Shown: positions 44,490-54,539 of the stretch, in pieces | Layout of the letters: each line of letters opens with the position of its first letter | Numbering within the stretch: the first letter of the stretch is position 1 | Source of the DNA: Flammeovirga sp. SJP92 | GTDB lineage: Bacteria > Bacteroidota > Bacteroidia > Cytophagales > Flammeovirgaceae | NCBI RefSeq assembly: GCF_001583495.1 | Contig: NZ_LQAQ01000015.1 | Location: 1-64,000, forward strand | DNA: 64,000 bases | Reading direction: 5' to 3' | Notes under the pieces: generated by a model | Seen by the model: the letters and a program-made list of their open reading frames with translations, nothing else | Database searches by the model: none | What the model was told of the DNA's origin: nothing | Translations under genes and position numbers: made by a program

Positions 44490-47063
44490 TTACATTAACC
44501 CTAGCATATCTTCAACACTCTTGTCTTCCAATGTTTTCCCAACAAAATGTACTGGAGGAAGTTTGAAGCCAATCACTAAAATATCATCTGTTTGCTTTTC
44601 AGATGCTTGCATCCACTCATTGATTGTCATTGCAATGATGGATTTTTGCTCAAACATTGGCTTCTGAGCTACATCAAGGAAAAGTTTTCTCATATTTTTC
44701 TTATAGAACTTCTGTCCTTTCTCTCCTCCAAACTGATCCTGATAACCGTCTGTACACATGTAAACGGCATCAAGCTGTGCATTAGGATCATCCAAACGAA
44801 TCATATGATTAGTGAATGACTGATATTGTTTCTTTTTGAAAACATGACCGCCAATAGATTGTCTTTCTCCGGCAACCACCTCAATTTCTCTATTTCCGAT
44901 AGCATCTTTCTTTACTAAATAAAGAGGATGATGAGCACCTGCATAAGTCAGTTCTCGCTTTTTCTTGTTGATCACACAAATACCGATATCCATGCCATCT
45001 TTATTATTCATTCTCTCCTGTTGTAGCACTACTCTAATCCTCACATTCAATTCATCTAATAACTGTGCAGGTGTAAGATGTTCTTTTGAATTGATCAGAT
45101 TAGATAATATTTCTCTACCCAAAATCGACATAAAAGCACCAGGAACACCATGTCCAGTACAATCGGCCACTGCCAGATATGTATAATCTCCTTTGCTTTC
45201 CAGCCAATAGAAATCACCACTTACAATATCTTTTGGCCTATAGAATACGAAAGCATCTTCGAACTGAGAACGAATTAATGAGATATTAGGTAAAAGAGCC
45301 TGCTGAATTCTCTTCGCATACTGAATACTGCTCGTCTGCTGAGAGTTTTTCTTCTCTAATTCTTCTAAAGTACCCTGCAATAGTAAATTACTGCTCATTA
45401 ACTCATCTCTATGCCTGTTGATCTGCTGTGTTTTCTTCAACACTTGCGTCTCCATATCCTCATAGTTGATAGCCGTCTGCAATGCACTCACAGCGTACAC
45501 AACAATACTTCCAAGCATATTAATTTCTACATCGGAGTAGGCATTCGGTCTGTCATTGTGAATGGCTAAAACACCTATTTTACCTGTAGGTGTGGTCAGT
45601 GGCAAGTAGATCAGAGAAGCGGCCTTTTTGTGTGTAATCACAGGCAACAAGTGTTTATAAGGATTACTTGCTCCTCCTAAAAAGTCTTCGCAGATTATAG
45701 CTTCCTGAGAATTATAACATGTCACTCCCAAGTGAGTATTATCCAAAAGAGATCGTTTTAATTCATAATATTTCCCTTCCTTATCATACCCTTGATAGTG
45801 CATTTCATCCTCATGAACAATCCCCACCATAAAGAGCGAAAAGTCCAACACATTACTTAATGCACGGTTGAATTCTTCTATAATTTCACTAACTGAGGTA
45901 TGGTTACTAATCTTGTTACCAATCTGTCTAATTGTATCAATTTTCTCATACGTAGTGGCAAGTTCTTCTTTCTGTTTTAGAATTTCCTCGCTCCTGTCAT
46001 TCATCTTTTCTAAAACATAATTAAAGTCTCTTGAGAGTGCTCCAATTTCATCTTTGGTATTGATTGTATAAATTTTCCCTTGAAACTTATCTTCCACTAT
46101 TTTATGAATAGATTTAGATAACTCATTGATTGGTTTACCTAAACGATTCAATAAATAATATAACAATAGAGCATTAACTAAAATGATACTAAAAGCTGAT
46201 ACAAAAAGGATTATGATATTGATACTCTGCCAATATCTTTCATATTCTTTGACTACCTCTGAAATGTTCTGAATGTCTTTTTCAATAATATTTAAAGAAA
46301 CATTCAAATTGTCTTTTATTCCAGAATGACCAAAATAACCCAACTCAGCATCTAGATTGACGAGCTTTTGAAAGTACTGTTCATAATTATCCAAAGCTCC
46401 TTTAAGATAAACCCTTCCATATTTATCAGAAACAGTTTTATCAATATCTACTTTGAGTGCCTCAATGACTGTAGAAAGCTTTTTTGCATAAGCTTTGTCT
46501 TTTCTCAAAATATAATCCTTCTCATGTCTTCTCAATGATAAAATCTTCACTTGATCAAGATCATATCCAGAGTTCATGACACTGTACACTGAACGTCTCA
46601 TGTCACCTTCTACTCCATAGCTTTTAAAACCACGTTTTAATTGTACAGCTACTAATGAATCTAGAGTAGTATGATATAATGAGATGGACTTTTCAAGATT
46701 ACGAAGAGGTACAATCACATTGGCTCTCTTTACATATTCATTGACATAAAACTTGTCAATCTGTTCGTTGATTTCTGAAATTAACTGTTTGTTCTTTTCT
46801 ATGTATTTGTTCTTTTTGGTCTCATAGAAAGTAGGGTTGATCGTTTCAGATAGTAAAAAAGATTGCTGTCCTGCTTTAATTTTTTGGACCTTATTTGAAA
46901 CAGTTGCAAGATCAATTACAACGTTCTCAGCATTGGTTGTTGTATTTCTAATGTAAGCATACACAAAAAACACAACACTGATTATCAGTAAGTTTGTAGC
47001 AAATGACCAAACAAGCCTTGTTTTAATACTTTTTGCTTGTCTTTTTTGAGGAGTTAATTTCAT
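44490..47063 (-). CDS. Membrane sensor phosphatase: periplasmic sensor, HAMP, GAF, SpoIIE (PP2C)
   Basis: This 857-residue signalling protein has TM1 (about 15-37), a 240-residue periplasmic helical sensor domain, TM2 (about 283-305), HAMP (about 306-358), a coiled coil, a GAF domain (about 385-540), a second coil, and a C-terminal SpoIIE/PP2C phosphatase domain (about 590-840). The metal-binding blocks are VADCTGHGVPGAFMS, NKDGMDIGICVI and VYMCTDGYQDQFGG. It should dephosphorylate a Ser/Thr-phosphorylated target such as an anti-sigma-factor antagonist, but no such partner is nearby. I start at ATG 47063 (MKLTPQKRQ), since a longer frame overlaps the upstream gene. It is 19 bases after a PstS-like gene. 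Confidence 0.88.
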   Translation of the reverse strand: MKLTPQKRQAKSIKTRLVWSFATNLLIISVVFFVYAYIRNTTTNAENVVIDLATVSNKVQKIKAGQQSFLLSETINPTFYETKKNKYIEKNKQLISEINEQIDKFYVNEYVKRANVIVPLRNLEKSISLYHTTLDSLVAVQLKRGFKSYGVEGDMRRSVYSVMNSGYDLDQVKILSLRRHEKDYILRKDKAYAKKLSTVIEALKVDIDKTVSDKYGRVYLKGALDNYEQYFQKLVNLDAELGYFGHSGIKDNLNVSLNIIEKDIQNISEVVKEYERYWQSINIIILFVSAFSIILVNALLLYYLLNRLGKPINELSKSIHKIVEDKFQGKIYTINTKDEIGALSRDFNYVLEKMNDRSEEILKQKEELATTYEKIDTIRQIGNKISNHTSVSEIIEEFNRALSNVLDFSLFMVGIVHEDEMHYQGYDKEGKYYELKRSLLDNTHLGVTCYNSQEAIICEDFLGGASNPYKHLLPVITHKKAASLIYLPLTTPTGKIGVLAIHNDRPNAYSDVEINMLGSIVVYAVSALQTAINYEDMETQVLKKTQQINRHRDELMSSNLLLQGTLEELEKKNSQQTSSIQYAKRIQQALLPNISLIRSQFEDAFVFYRPKDIVSGDFYWLESKGDYTYLAVADCTGHGVPGAFMSILGREILSNLINSKEHLTPAQLLDELNVRIRVVLQQERMNNKDGMDIGICVINKKKRELTYAGAHHPLYLVKKDAIGNREIEVVAGERQSIGGHVFKKKQYQSFTNHMIRLDDPNAQLDAVYMCTDGYQDQFGGEKGQKFYKKNMRKLFLDVAQKPMFEQKSIIAMTINEWMQASEKQTDDILVIGFKLPPVHFVGKTLEDKSVEDMLGLM

Positions 47064-47082
47064 GATTGTAGTAGTTCGAAAT

Positions 47083-47913
47083 TTAGAATGCTGGAATATA
47101 TCCTTTATGAGCAACTACTTGCTGTCCTTTATCTGACAATGCAAACTTCACAAAACGCAGTACTGTATTCTTTTCAGAGTCTCTGTAGTACAAATAAAGT
47201 GGTCTTGATAAAGGATAGATTTTTTGAAGTGCATTTCTAAACGAAGGATAGATATAATCCTTGTTATTAACGCTTACAGATACCGGCTGTACTATTTCAT
47301 CAACGTAGGCAATACCGCAGTAGCCAATTGCACCTTCTTCCTTACTCACTTTTTCAACTACGGCAGAATTAGATTGTACTTCTACGCTCCCTTCACGCAA
47401 TGGGGCACTTCTCATTACTTCTGATTTAAAAAAGCCAAAACTACCAGAGTTTTCATCTCTCGTCACCACTAAAATTGGAATATCTTCTCCTCCTATTTCA
47501 CTCCAATTAGTAATTTCGCCTTTGAAAATTTTAGCAATAGTTTGAACTGATAGTTTTTTAACTGGATTAGATGGATGCGTAATGATGGATAAAGCATCAA
47601 AAGCTATTACTTTCTCCATTAAACGATCATATTGATCTTCAATTTTTTCTTTTTCGCCAGATTTTACTTTTCTTGATGATAGTGCAAATTGAACAGCATA
47701 GTCAGACAACCCTCTGAAACCCAATGAGCTTCCTCCTCCTTGTACATCTATGGATGCAGAAGATGAGTAAGTATCAACTAAAGCTTCAACGACAGGGAGC
47801 ATTGTATCACTTCCTTGTCCTCTTAATGTGTTTGTTTGTGCGTTTGTCTTAGTAGTAAATATGCAAGTATAAAAAAGTATTACTGTTATGAATTTTTGAG
47901 ATAGATTCTTCAT
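47083..47913 (-). CDS. PstS-like periplasmic phosphate-binding protein, without transporter genes
   Basis: This 276-residue secreted protein has a signal peptide ending FTTKTNAQ and the PBP-like fold of PstS: GSDTMLPVVEALVDTY, GGGSSLGFRGLSDYAVQFAL, IFKGEITNWSEIGGEDIPI, and SGSFGFFKSEVM, blocks that surround phosphate in PstS. No pstC, pstA, pstB or phoU gene is beside it. Instead the next gene is a membrane sensor phosphatase, so it may present phosphate or another oxyanion to that sensor. The start ATG is at 47913. Confidence 0.88.
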   Translation of the reverse strand: MKNLSQKFITVILFYTCIFTTKTNAQTNTLRGQGSDTMLPVVEALVDTYSSSASIDVQGGGSSLGFRGLSDYAVQFALSSRKVKSGEKEKIEDQYDRLMEKVIAFDALSIITHPSNPVKKLSVQTIAKIFKGEITNWSEIGGEDIPILVVTRDENSGSFGFFKSEVMRSAPLREGSVEVQSNSAVVEKVSKEEGAIGYCGIAYVDEIVQPVSVSVNNKDYIYPSFRNALQKIYPLSRPLYLYYRDSEKNTVLRFVKFALSDKGQQVVAHKGYIPAF

Positions 47914-48106
47914 TGTTTCAGCATTTTATTGTATCACAAAAGTCGAAATCTAATGTTACAAGAATAAGTCTTAATCTTTACATTATCTTGATCTATTAAG
48001 TGATACATATACACTTAATAGTAATATAAAATCGTTAATAAATCCTCTTTTAAACTGATATTATCAATATTTAGTGATAGTTTAGCACTTTTCTAATGTT
48101 AACATA

Positions 48107-48652
48107 ATGAGAACAATTTGGATTTGGCTATTTAAAATGGCCGGTTGGAAGGTAGAAGGAGTTTTCCCTGAAAATGTAAAAAAAATGGTGGTCGTTGTAG
48201 GCCCACATACCAGTTTCTGGGACTTTATGGTGGGTGTTCCCGCACGTGATATTGTTGGTATTAAAGCGAAGTTCTTTATTAAAAGTACTCTTTGTAAAGG
48301 TCTTCTAGGACGTTTTTTAAAGAGACAAGGAGCAATTCCTGTCGTTAGAACAAAAAATACACGATTAGTTGACCAAGTCATAACGGAATTCAATAACAGA
48401 GAAGAGTTAATCATGGCTGTAACCCCTGAAGGGACAAGGTCTTATAATGATAATTGGAAAACTGGATTTTATAGAATCGCATTAGGAGCAAATGTTCCAA
48501 TTTATATGGTAGGTATGTGTTTCAAAACCAAAAGAGTAGTATTTGGAGAATCTATAATTCCGTCAGGCGACATTGAGAAAGATACTCTCAAAATTAAGAC
48601 GTATTTAAGTCAGTTTAAAGGGAAACATCCAGAGAAAGGAATTTTTGTTTAA
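48107..48652 (+). CDS. 1-acyl-glycerol-3-phosphate acyltransferase-like (PlsC family)
   Basis: This 181-residue small acyltransferase has the catalytic HX4D motif in GPHTSFWDFMVG (His34, Asp39) and the substrate block TPEGTRS (about 104-110). It belongs to the small PlsC-like group without a transmembrane N-terminus, common in Bacteroidota, that acylates glycerol phosphate or related lipids. It stands alone, with a weak hydrophobic stretch at the start (IWIWLFKMAGW). The acyl acceptor is unproven. Confidence 0.85.
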   Translation: MRTIWIWLFKMAGWKVEGVFPENVKKMVVVVGPHTSFWDFMVGVPARDIVGIKAKFFIKSTLCKGLLGRFLKRQGAIPVVRTKNTRLVDQVITEFNNREELIMAVTPEGTRSYNDNWKTGFYRIALGANVPIYMVGMCFKTKRVVFGESIIPSGDIEKDTLKIKTYLSQFKGKHPEKGIFV

Positions 48653-48694
48653 AATCTAGCTCTAGATGTTTTCATCTTCGGATTATAAACTATT

Positions 48695-49321
48695 TTATTC
48701 CTTATCTTTCAAAATCCCGATATTAAAACAGAATTTAAATACAAGCTGATTATAATTCATAACAGCTATCTCTTCTGCTAATTTCACATTTGGAATGAAG
48801 TGATACACCGTTGAAAACTGAAATATTCCAATACTTAATCCTAATTCTGGAGATACTCCAAAAGCATTTACAGTTGGAAATTCTGCAACAAGCTCATCGG
48901 AACTAAGTAAACCAAAGAAAGGAACAAGGACTAATGGAGAGACTGCTTTAGCATTAATTCTATAATAACCAGCTCCCAACCCTAAAAAAGGCTTTAATTT
49001 TCTATTGCCTAAATAATACTTACCTCTTAATGAATAACTTGTTATTTCTGATGATAAAATAAAATCAGATTCTTCACCATCTGTCCCTATATAATTGAGA
49101 TTGAGATAAGCTTCTACACCTACTGCAGTTTTGGGATTGATATGGTAAAAACTATTGACAAAAATTCCGGCCCCTCCGCCACTTATCTTATATTCATTTA
49201 CATTACTATAAGTGAGGTTGTTTTCAAAACCAAGTCCAAGAGTTAGCTTTTTTTCTTGTGCCTTTAGGCTTGTTGATGAAAGAATAATCAATGAAAAAAT
49301 AAATAATTTAAGTTTGCACAT
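48695..49321 (-). CDS. Outer-membrane beta-barrel protein (porin-like, 8-strand type)
   Basis: This 208-residue secreted protein has a signal peptide ending STSLKAQ, followed by beta-strands with alternating hydrophobic residues (TLGLGFENNLTYSNVNEYKI, GVEAYLNLNYIG, YSLRGKYYLGNRKLKPFLG). It resembles the outer-membrane beta-barrel/OprF-like family. The C-terminus lacks the typical final Phe (it ends ILKDKE), which is slightly odd for a Bam substrate. The function is unknown. It converges on the acyltransferase gene. Confidence 0.72.
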   Translation of the reverse strand: MCKLKLFIFSLIILSSTSLKAQEKKLTLGLGFENNLTYSNVNEYKISGGGAGIFVNSFYHINPKTAVGVEAYLNLNYIGTDGEESDFILSSEITSYSLRGKYYLGNRKLKPFLGLGAGYYRINAKAVSPLVLVPFFGLLSSDELVAEFPTVNAFGVSPELGLSIGIFQFSTVYHFIPNVKLAEEIAVMNYNQLVFKFCFNIGILKDKE

Positions 49322-49564
49322 TGTATTGAAGAGTTAAAAAATTGAGAAAGTTACTATACAATAGGTATAGTTGAGTTTTAGTTCACTTATTCATACGACA
49401 TGCAAAATTGAATGTATGACAATTACAATTAGTTAAATTATGTTATTATTTAGATAAATTCTAAACAGCGTTCTGTGATTAAAAGGCAGAAAATATGGAT
49501 ATAACTTGCATAAAAGTCACTTATAGAGGTATTAAAGATTATAGTTTACAATGCACCAGCAAGG

Positions 49565-50617
49565 TTAAGCTCTATTAAAAAGTTCATTCACTTTATCCTC
49601 CATTAAAAAAACTTGAAGTCCAAACTGATAATTCAGCCAAACATAACTATAAGGGCTCAGCGGTGTATGATCATCTGTATATTTATCATTCAACGAGGCC
49701 AACTCCTCTCTTGACGAAGTTAATCTTAGGTTGATCTTTTCTGGTGTATCGAAAGAATTATTTGACAACTGTTCAATCATCATATCAATACGCGATGTAA
49801 AAATTTCATGCTTTTCCTTGATGGAATAAAGCTGAGAGATATACTGATTACCTATTTCAGAAGCGAAAGTAGACGTATTTAATAACTCAATTATTCCAGA
49901 CATCCTTCTGAGAATCACCATTGTTTCTTCTAGTTCTTTTGACTTGTTTTTGTAATAGCTACTCTCCTTTTTTACATGAACAATTATTTTCCGTTGTTTA
50001 CGAATAGATGCAATAATATCACTGATTTCTAAAAGATAGGATTCTTCTACCAGATCTCCCTCTACTACGCTCTTGTATTCTTTATTAATCAAAGATAGAG
50101 CATGAGACATTTCAAATTTTAGTTCTCTAACACCACGAATTGGAAATATTAAAGAGAAGACCAATGTAATAATCCCTCCAAAGATAATGTTTCCTGACCT
50201 CCACAAAGCTGTATCCAAGCCTTCGCTCTCATTGACTCCTAGAAGAATTACAAGTGTCATCACTCCTATCAAATAAGCATAGGGATATTTTTTGAAAACA
50301 ACTAATCCAAACAATGGTATAGAAACAAGGATAATCACGGTTTGAATCATCACATTATTTTGAAATAATATCAAGGTAGCTACTCCTAATAAAGCTCCTG
50401 TCACCGTTCCTAATATTCTTTGTAAAATACGGTGAATAATTCCTCCAAACTCTGGCACCGGTCCTATTAATACAACCACCGTAATACTCACCCATGAGCC
50501 ATGGGGGATTTCCAATAGATTGACAAGAATGAAACTTAACCCCACCAAAACCATGGTCCTGATCAGGTGTACTCTTTCTACATTTTGATAGATATATGTT
50601 TCGATCTTCTTGTTCAT
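49565..50617 (-). CDS. FUSC-family inner-membrane protein (aromatic acid exporter-like)
   Basis: This 350-residue protein has an N-terminal hydrophobic block of about six helices (about 18-165: MVLVGLSFILVNLLE, GPVPEFGGIIHRILQRILGT, VTGALLGVATLIL) that matches the fusaric acid resistance/YccS-type FUSC transporters, followed by a long helical cytoplasmic domain (about 170-350). Such proteins export aromatic acids or related compounds; no substrate can be named. It sits in a region of its own, upstream of a repeat-rich intergenic stretch. Confidence 0.82.
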   Translation of the reverse strand: MNKKIETYIYQNVERVHLIRTMVLVGLSFILVNLLEIPHGSWVSITVVVLIGPVPEFGGIIHRILQRILGTVTGALLGVATLILFQNNVMIQTVIILVSIPLFGLVVFKKYPYAYLIGVMTLVILLGVNESEGLDTALWRSGNIIFGGIITLVFSLIFPIRGVRELKFEMSHALSLINKEYKSVVEGDLVEESYLLEISDIIASIRKQRKIIVHVKKESSYYKNKSKELEETMVILRRMSGIIELLNTSTFASEIGNQYISQLYSIKEKHEIFTSRIDMMIEQLSNNSFDTPEKINLRLTSSREELASLNDKYTDDHTPLSPYSYVWLNYQFGLQVFLMEDKVNELFNRA

Positions 50618-50933
50618 ACTCTATTATAACATTTCTTACTATTTAATATACAATGCATTCTCATAAAACTAAAACTGGTTCAAGTCTTAAGCTGAAAGCG
50701 TGACTTGGACCTATATATGAAAAAGTCTGTTGACTTTTAGTACCAAATAATGTTACTACAGCTATAAGTCTTCAGACTTATAACAACAATTGCAAACACA
50801 AGTGACGCTTCGCTGAACACTTGCGCTAGTCTGTATAATACTACTTGCTTTAAACTCTATACATAGCCAAAAAGCATAAAAAAGGCTACCTCTTTCGAAG
50901 TAGCCTCTTATTATCTCTAATTCCTAGTCAATA
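50618..50933. repeat. Intergenic stretch with several inverted repeats between pflB and the FUSC gene
   Basis: 316 bases contain TATAAGTCT/AGACTTATA (about 50772-50791), CAAGTG/CACTTG around CGCTTCGCTG (about 50800-50823), and AAAAGTC/GACTTTT (about 50729-50740), besides the pflB terminator. The density of small palindromes is higher than in other intergenic regions. No gene is seen. Confidence 0.45.
50878..50912 (-). terminator. Intrinsic terminator of pflB
   Basis: On the minus strand a hairpin with arms AGGCTAC/GTAGCCT and inner pairs, at 50883-50906, is followed by TTTTTTA. It lies about 25 bases past the stop. Confidence 0.85.
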
Positions 50934-53201
50934 TTACATAGACTCGTGGAATGTTCTTTGAATCACCTCTAATTGGTGCGCTCTTGATAATCTGATGAAG
51001 TTCACAGCGTATCCAGATACACGGATTGTTAACTGTGGATAGTTCTCAGGATTTTCGTAAGCATCCATTAAAGTATCTCTATTCAATACGTTTACGTTTA
51101 AGTGGTGAGCCATACCGCCTTCTTCAGCGAAGTAACCATCCATCATAGTTACAAGGTTTTTCACTTGAGTACCTCTATCAGAACCTAATGACTTAGGAAC
51201 GATTGAGAATGTATTTGAGATACCGTCTTGAGCATCATTGTAGTCTAATTTTGCAACAGAGTTCAATGAAGCAACAGCACCGTTTGTATCACGACCGTGC
51301 ATTGGGTTAGCACCTGGAGCGAATGGCTCACCAGCCTTACGACCGTCAGGAGTAGCACCAGTTTTCTTACCGTACATTACGTTTGAAGTAATTGTCAATA
51401 ATGACATTGTAGGTACAGCGTTACGGTACGTTTTGTGCTTCGCTAACTCAGTGAAGAAGATATGAGAGATTTCTTTAGCGATGTTATCTACTTCGTCGAT
51501 GTCGTTACCATATTTAGGGTAATCACCTTCGATTTCGAAGTCAACAGCTAAACCGTTCTCATCACGAACTGGCTTCACTTTAGCATTCTTGATTGCAGAT
51601 AATGAGTCAGCAATGATAGAGATACCAGCAGCACCGTAAGCCATATCGATACCTGGATCAGTGTCCAAGAATGCGAATTGTGCTTTTTCGTAGTAGTGCT
51701 TGTCGTGCATGTAGTGAATGATGTTCATAGTCTTCACATAAACACGAGCAACTTCTTTCATTGTTTTCTTGAATTGCGTCATTACTTTGTCGTAATCCAA
51801 GTACTCATCGTTAGCCATTGAATCGATACCATTCACTGTCAATACGTTTTTGTTTTCGTCATGACCAGCGTTGATTGCCATCAATAATGCTTTTGGTAAG
51901 TTTGTACGTGCACCGAAGAATTGGATTCTTTTACCGATTTCTTGGTAAGATACACAACAAGCGATACCATAGTCATCTGATCCACGGTTAGGACGCATTA
52001 AATCGTCATTTTCGTATTGGATAGATGAAGTATCAATTGATACTTGAGAACAGAAATCTTTGAAACCTTCAGGAAGATCTTTTGACCAAAGTACAGTTAA
52101 GTTTGGCTCTGGAGATGCTCCTAAGTTATAAAGTGTTTGTAAGAATCTGAATGAAGTCTTAGTCACTTTAGTACGACCGTCGTGGAATTGACCACCGATT
52201 GCTTCAGTTACCCAAGTTGGGTCACCACCGAAGATCTCGTCATAAGCACCTGGACGTAAGTGACGAACCATACGTAATTTCATTACGAAGTGGTCGATAT
52301 ATTCTTGAGCTTCAACTTCATTGATAGTACCTGCTTCTAAGTCTCTTTGGATATAGATATCTAAGAAAGAAGATACGTTACCTAATGACATTGCAGCACC
52401 ATCTTGCTCTTTTACAGCCGCTAAGTATGCAAAGTATACAGCTTGTACAGCTTCTTTTGCAGTTTCAGCAGGACGAGTTACATCTAAACCGTACATTGCA
52501 GCCATCTCAGCGATGTCTTTCAATGCAGAGATTTGAGAAGTAATCTCTTCACGTAATTGGATGTTCATAGCGATGTCCGCTCCTGAACCTTCGCTTAAAC
52601 CTTCCTCAATGTTAGCAAAATCTTTTTGTTTTGCTGCGATTAATTGATCTGTACCGTAAAGTGCTAAACGACGGTAGTCACCAATTACACGACCACGTGC
52701 ATAGTTATCAGGAAGACCAGTTAAAACACCTAATGAACGGTAAGTTCTGATTTCTTTATCATATGCTGAGAACACTTGGTTGTTGTGATCTTTTGCATAG
52801 TTAAATACGTTTTCTACAGCTGGGTTAACCGTTTTACCTTTTTCTTCTACAGCGTTTTTAACAACTCTATATCCACCGAAAGGCTTCATAGCACGCTTTA
52901 AAAGCTCATCAGTCTGTAAACCAACGATTGTTTCTAATTCTTGGTTGATGTAACCTGCTTTATGAGAAGTTACAGTAGAGATTGTATCCGTGTCGATGTC
53001 ACGGCAACCATTATTTTCTCTTTCTTCTTTCATACCTGCTAAGCAGATATCCCAAAGCTTTTTAGTTGCCTCAGTTGCTTCCGCTAAGAAAGAAGCGTCT
53101 CCATAATAAGGTGTAACGTTATTTACTACAAAGTCATAAACGTTGATTTCGTTTTGCCACTTTGTTCCTTTTAATTGAGAGTTTAATACAGCGTTTTCCA
53201 T
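50934..53201 (-). CDS. pflB: Pyruvate formate-lyase (formate C-acetyltransferase)
   Basis: This 755-residue glycyl-radical enzyme converts pyruvate and CoA to acetyl-CoA and formate under oxygen limitation. The radical site Gly730 lies in RVSGYAVNF, near the C-terminus, and the adjacent catalytic Cys pair is visible in GIACCVS. Length and N-terminal [14 protein letters not shown] match PFL rather than glycerol dehydratase-type relatives. It follows focA in the same orientation, as in E. coli focA-pflB. The activating enzyme PflA, needed to install the radical, is not in the window. Confidence 0.96.
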   Translation of the reverse strand: MENAVLNSQLKGTKWQNEINVYDFVVNNVTPYYGDASFLAEATEATKKLWDICLAGMKEERENNGCRDIDTDTISTVTSHKAGYINQELETIVGLQTDELLKRAMKPFGGYRVVKNAVEEKGKTVNPAVENVFNYAKDHNNQVFSAYDKEIRTYRSLGVLTGLPDNYARGRVIGDYRRLALYGTDQLIAAKQKDFANIEEGLSEGSGADIAMNIQLREEITSQISALKDIAEMAAMYGLDVTRPAETAKEAVQAVYFAYLAAVKEQDGAAMSLGNVSSFLDIYIQRDLEAGTINEVEAQEYIDHFVMKLRMVRHLRPGAYDEIFGGDPTWVTEAIGGQFHDGRTKVTKTSFRFLQTLYNLGASPEPNLTVLWSKDLPEGFKDFCSQVSIDTSSIQYENDDLMRPNRGSDDYGIACCVSYQEIGKRIQFFGARTNLPKALLMAINAGHDENKNVLTVNGIDSMANDEYLDYDKVMTQFKKTMKEVARVYVKTMNIIHYMHDKHYYEKAQFAFLDTDPGIDMAYGAAGISIIADSLSAIKNAKVKPVRDENGLAVDFEIEGDYPKYGNDIDEVDNIAKEISHIFFTELAKHKTYRNAVPTMSLLTITSNVMYGKKTGATPDGRKAGEPFAPGANPMHGRDTNGAVASLNSVAKLDYNDAQDGISNTFSIVPKSLGSDRGTQVKNLVTMMDGYFAEEGGMAHHLNVNVLNRDTLMDAYENPENYPQLTIRVSGYAVNFIRLSRAHQLEVIQRTFHESM

Positions 53202-53305
53202 TCTATTCTTTTGGTTTTTCTTTACAATCTACATTTACACTAAACGGTATTTTTAACGTTCAGATGTCTATGTTTAGTTTTATTAATTAAATCAACTTAA
53301 ATTCT

Positions 53306-54148
53306 CTAGCTAGCAACTTTGCTGTCCTTCAAATCTTTTTTAAGCTGTGAATTTTCTTTTTCCATGTCTGGCTTCACAAACATCCACCAGTAAATTGTCC
53401 CTACAAAGAAGGCTCCTCCTACGATGTTTCCTAACGTTGCAGGAATTAAGTTGGTGATGATAAAATCTGACCAAGTAATGTCAGCACCATTAAACATCGC
53501 CGCCGGAATCACATACATATTGGCAATACAGTGTTCGAAACCAAATGTTACGAAAGTCATTACCGGGAACCAGATTCCGATTACTTTACCCATCACATCT
53601 TTTGCAGCATATGCTTGCCAAGCGGCCAAACATACTAGCCAGTTGGCCCCTACTGCTTTAAAGAAAGTCTTATAAAAAGGATTACCCACTTTATGTTCTG
53701 CCACACCGATTAATGAGTTATGGAAGACCTCTGCGTCAACCACTCCTGTTAATGTTGTGATGAAGTAAGCCACAAAAAGAGATCCTATAAAGTTACCTAA
53801 GTAACCAAAGCCCCAAACTTTTCCTAGTTTCCCCCAAGATTGATCTTTTGAGAAAACTGAAACGGTCATCATTGCAGTACTTGATGTGAATAATTCTGCT
53901 CCTGCAATAATTACTAAAACTAGTCCTACTGGGAAAACTGCACCCATCAGAAACTTTGTGATACCAGGGTTTTCAGCTGCAATTCCAGGTGATCCTCCTC
54001 CAACAATTATGGCTAATAAGAATCCGAAGGCTACATACGCGCCTCCTAAAAATCCGAAGACCAACAATTGTTGAATGGACATATTTCCTTTCTGAAGTGC
54101 CCCTCCTCTAATATTACTTAAAATCTCTTTTGGCGATGAATATCCCAT
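53306..54148 (-). CDS. focA: Formate transporter of the FNT family
   Basis: This 280-residue inner-membrane protein has six membrane helices and the FNT signatures GFLGGAYVAFGFLLAI, FVAYFITTLTG, FGFEHCIANMYVIP (with the central His/Asn region of the pore) and NLIPATLGNIVGGAFFV. It carries formate out of and back into the cell. It is the first gene of the focA-pflB unit, which supports the formate role over nitrite. A regulatory palindrome lies about 70-100 bases upstream. Confidence 0.93.
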   Translation of the reverse strand: MGYSSPKEILSNIRGGALQKGNMSIQQLLVFGFLGGAYVAFGFLLAIIVGGGSPGIAAENPGITKFLMGAVFPVGLVLVIIAGAELFTSSTAMMTVSVFSKDQSWGKLGKVWGFGYLGNFIGSLFVAYFITTLTGVVDAEVFHNSLIGVAEHKVGNPFYKTFFKAVGANWLVCLAAWQAYAAKDVMGKVIGIWFPVMTFVTFGFEHCIANMYVIPAAMFNGADITWSDFIITNLIPATLGNIVGGAFFVGTIYWWMFVKPDMEKENSQLKKDLKDSKVAS

Positions 54149-54539
54149 ACAATATGAAAGTTTATAAGATTATCTCTTTGTGATGATACAAATATGAAAG
54201 TAGTAGAAATCTATTTCAGTGATCGTCATCACTAAAATTTCGTGATGACATATGATTATACGTAAATAGCTATTTTACACATAGTTAATTAACACTTGTA
54301 TGCAAAAAACTTTCAAAAAAAGGCCCTTTTTTTATTGTACTTTTTACATGTAAATCAAAAAAAAGAAATGAATTTTCTCACTTAGCGTAAAGAATCAAAA
54401 CGCGAAAATTCGCTTTCCTGCAAACGAACATATATATACGTCATTTGATTTAAATTTATTTTGTAAATTGGTTAAACCATTAAAAAATTGGGACTTTTAA
54501 ACTACTCTATTCTAACTTTTTTAACCACTTCTATAGCAT
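54149..54539. other. Divergent regulatory region between focA and the CDF exporter
   Basis: 391 AT-rich bases between divergent genes. Apart from the palindromic site at 54218-54249 I see no gene and no strong promoter match. Confidence 0.4.
54218..54249. promoter_or_regulatory. Candidate CRP/FNR-type operator upstream of focA-pflB
   Basis: AGTGATCGTCATCACT (54218-54233) is an inverted repeat with arms AGTGAT/ATCACT around CGTC. A second GTGATGAC (54242-54249) also pairs with GTCATCAC (54225-54232). The spacing resembles TTGATnnnnATCAA-type sites of CRP/FNR-family regulators, which fits oxygen-responsive control of fermentation. The regulator itself is not in the window. Confidence 0.45.

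Noticed and set aside
44363-44566. Small plus-strand open frame beside the SpoIIE gene
   Set aside because: It spans the operon terminator and the 3' end of the opposite gene, with no recognisable protein features.
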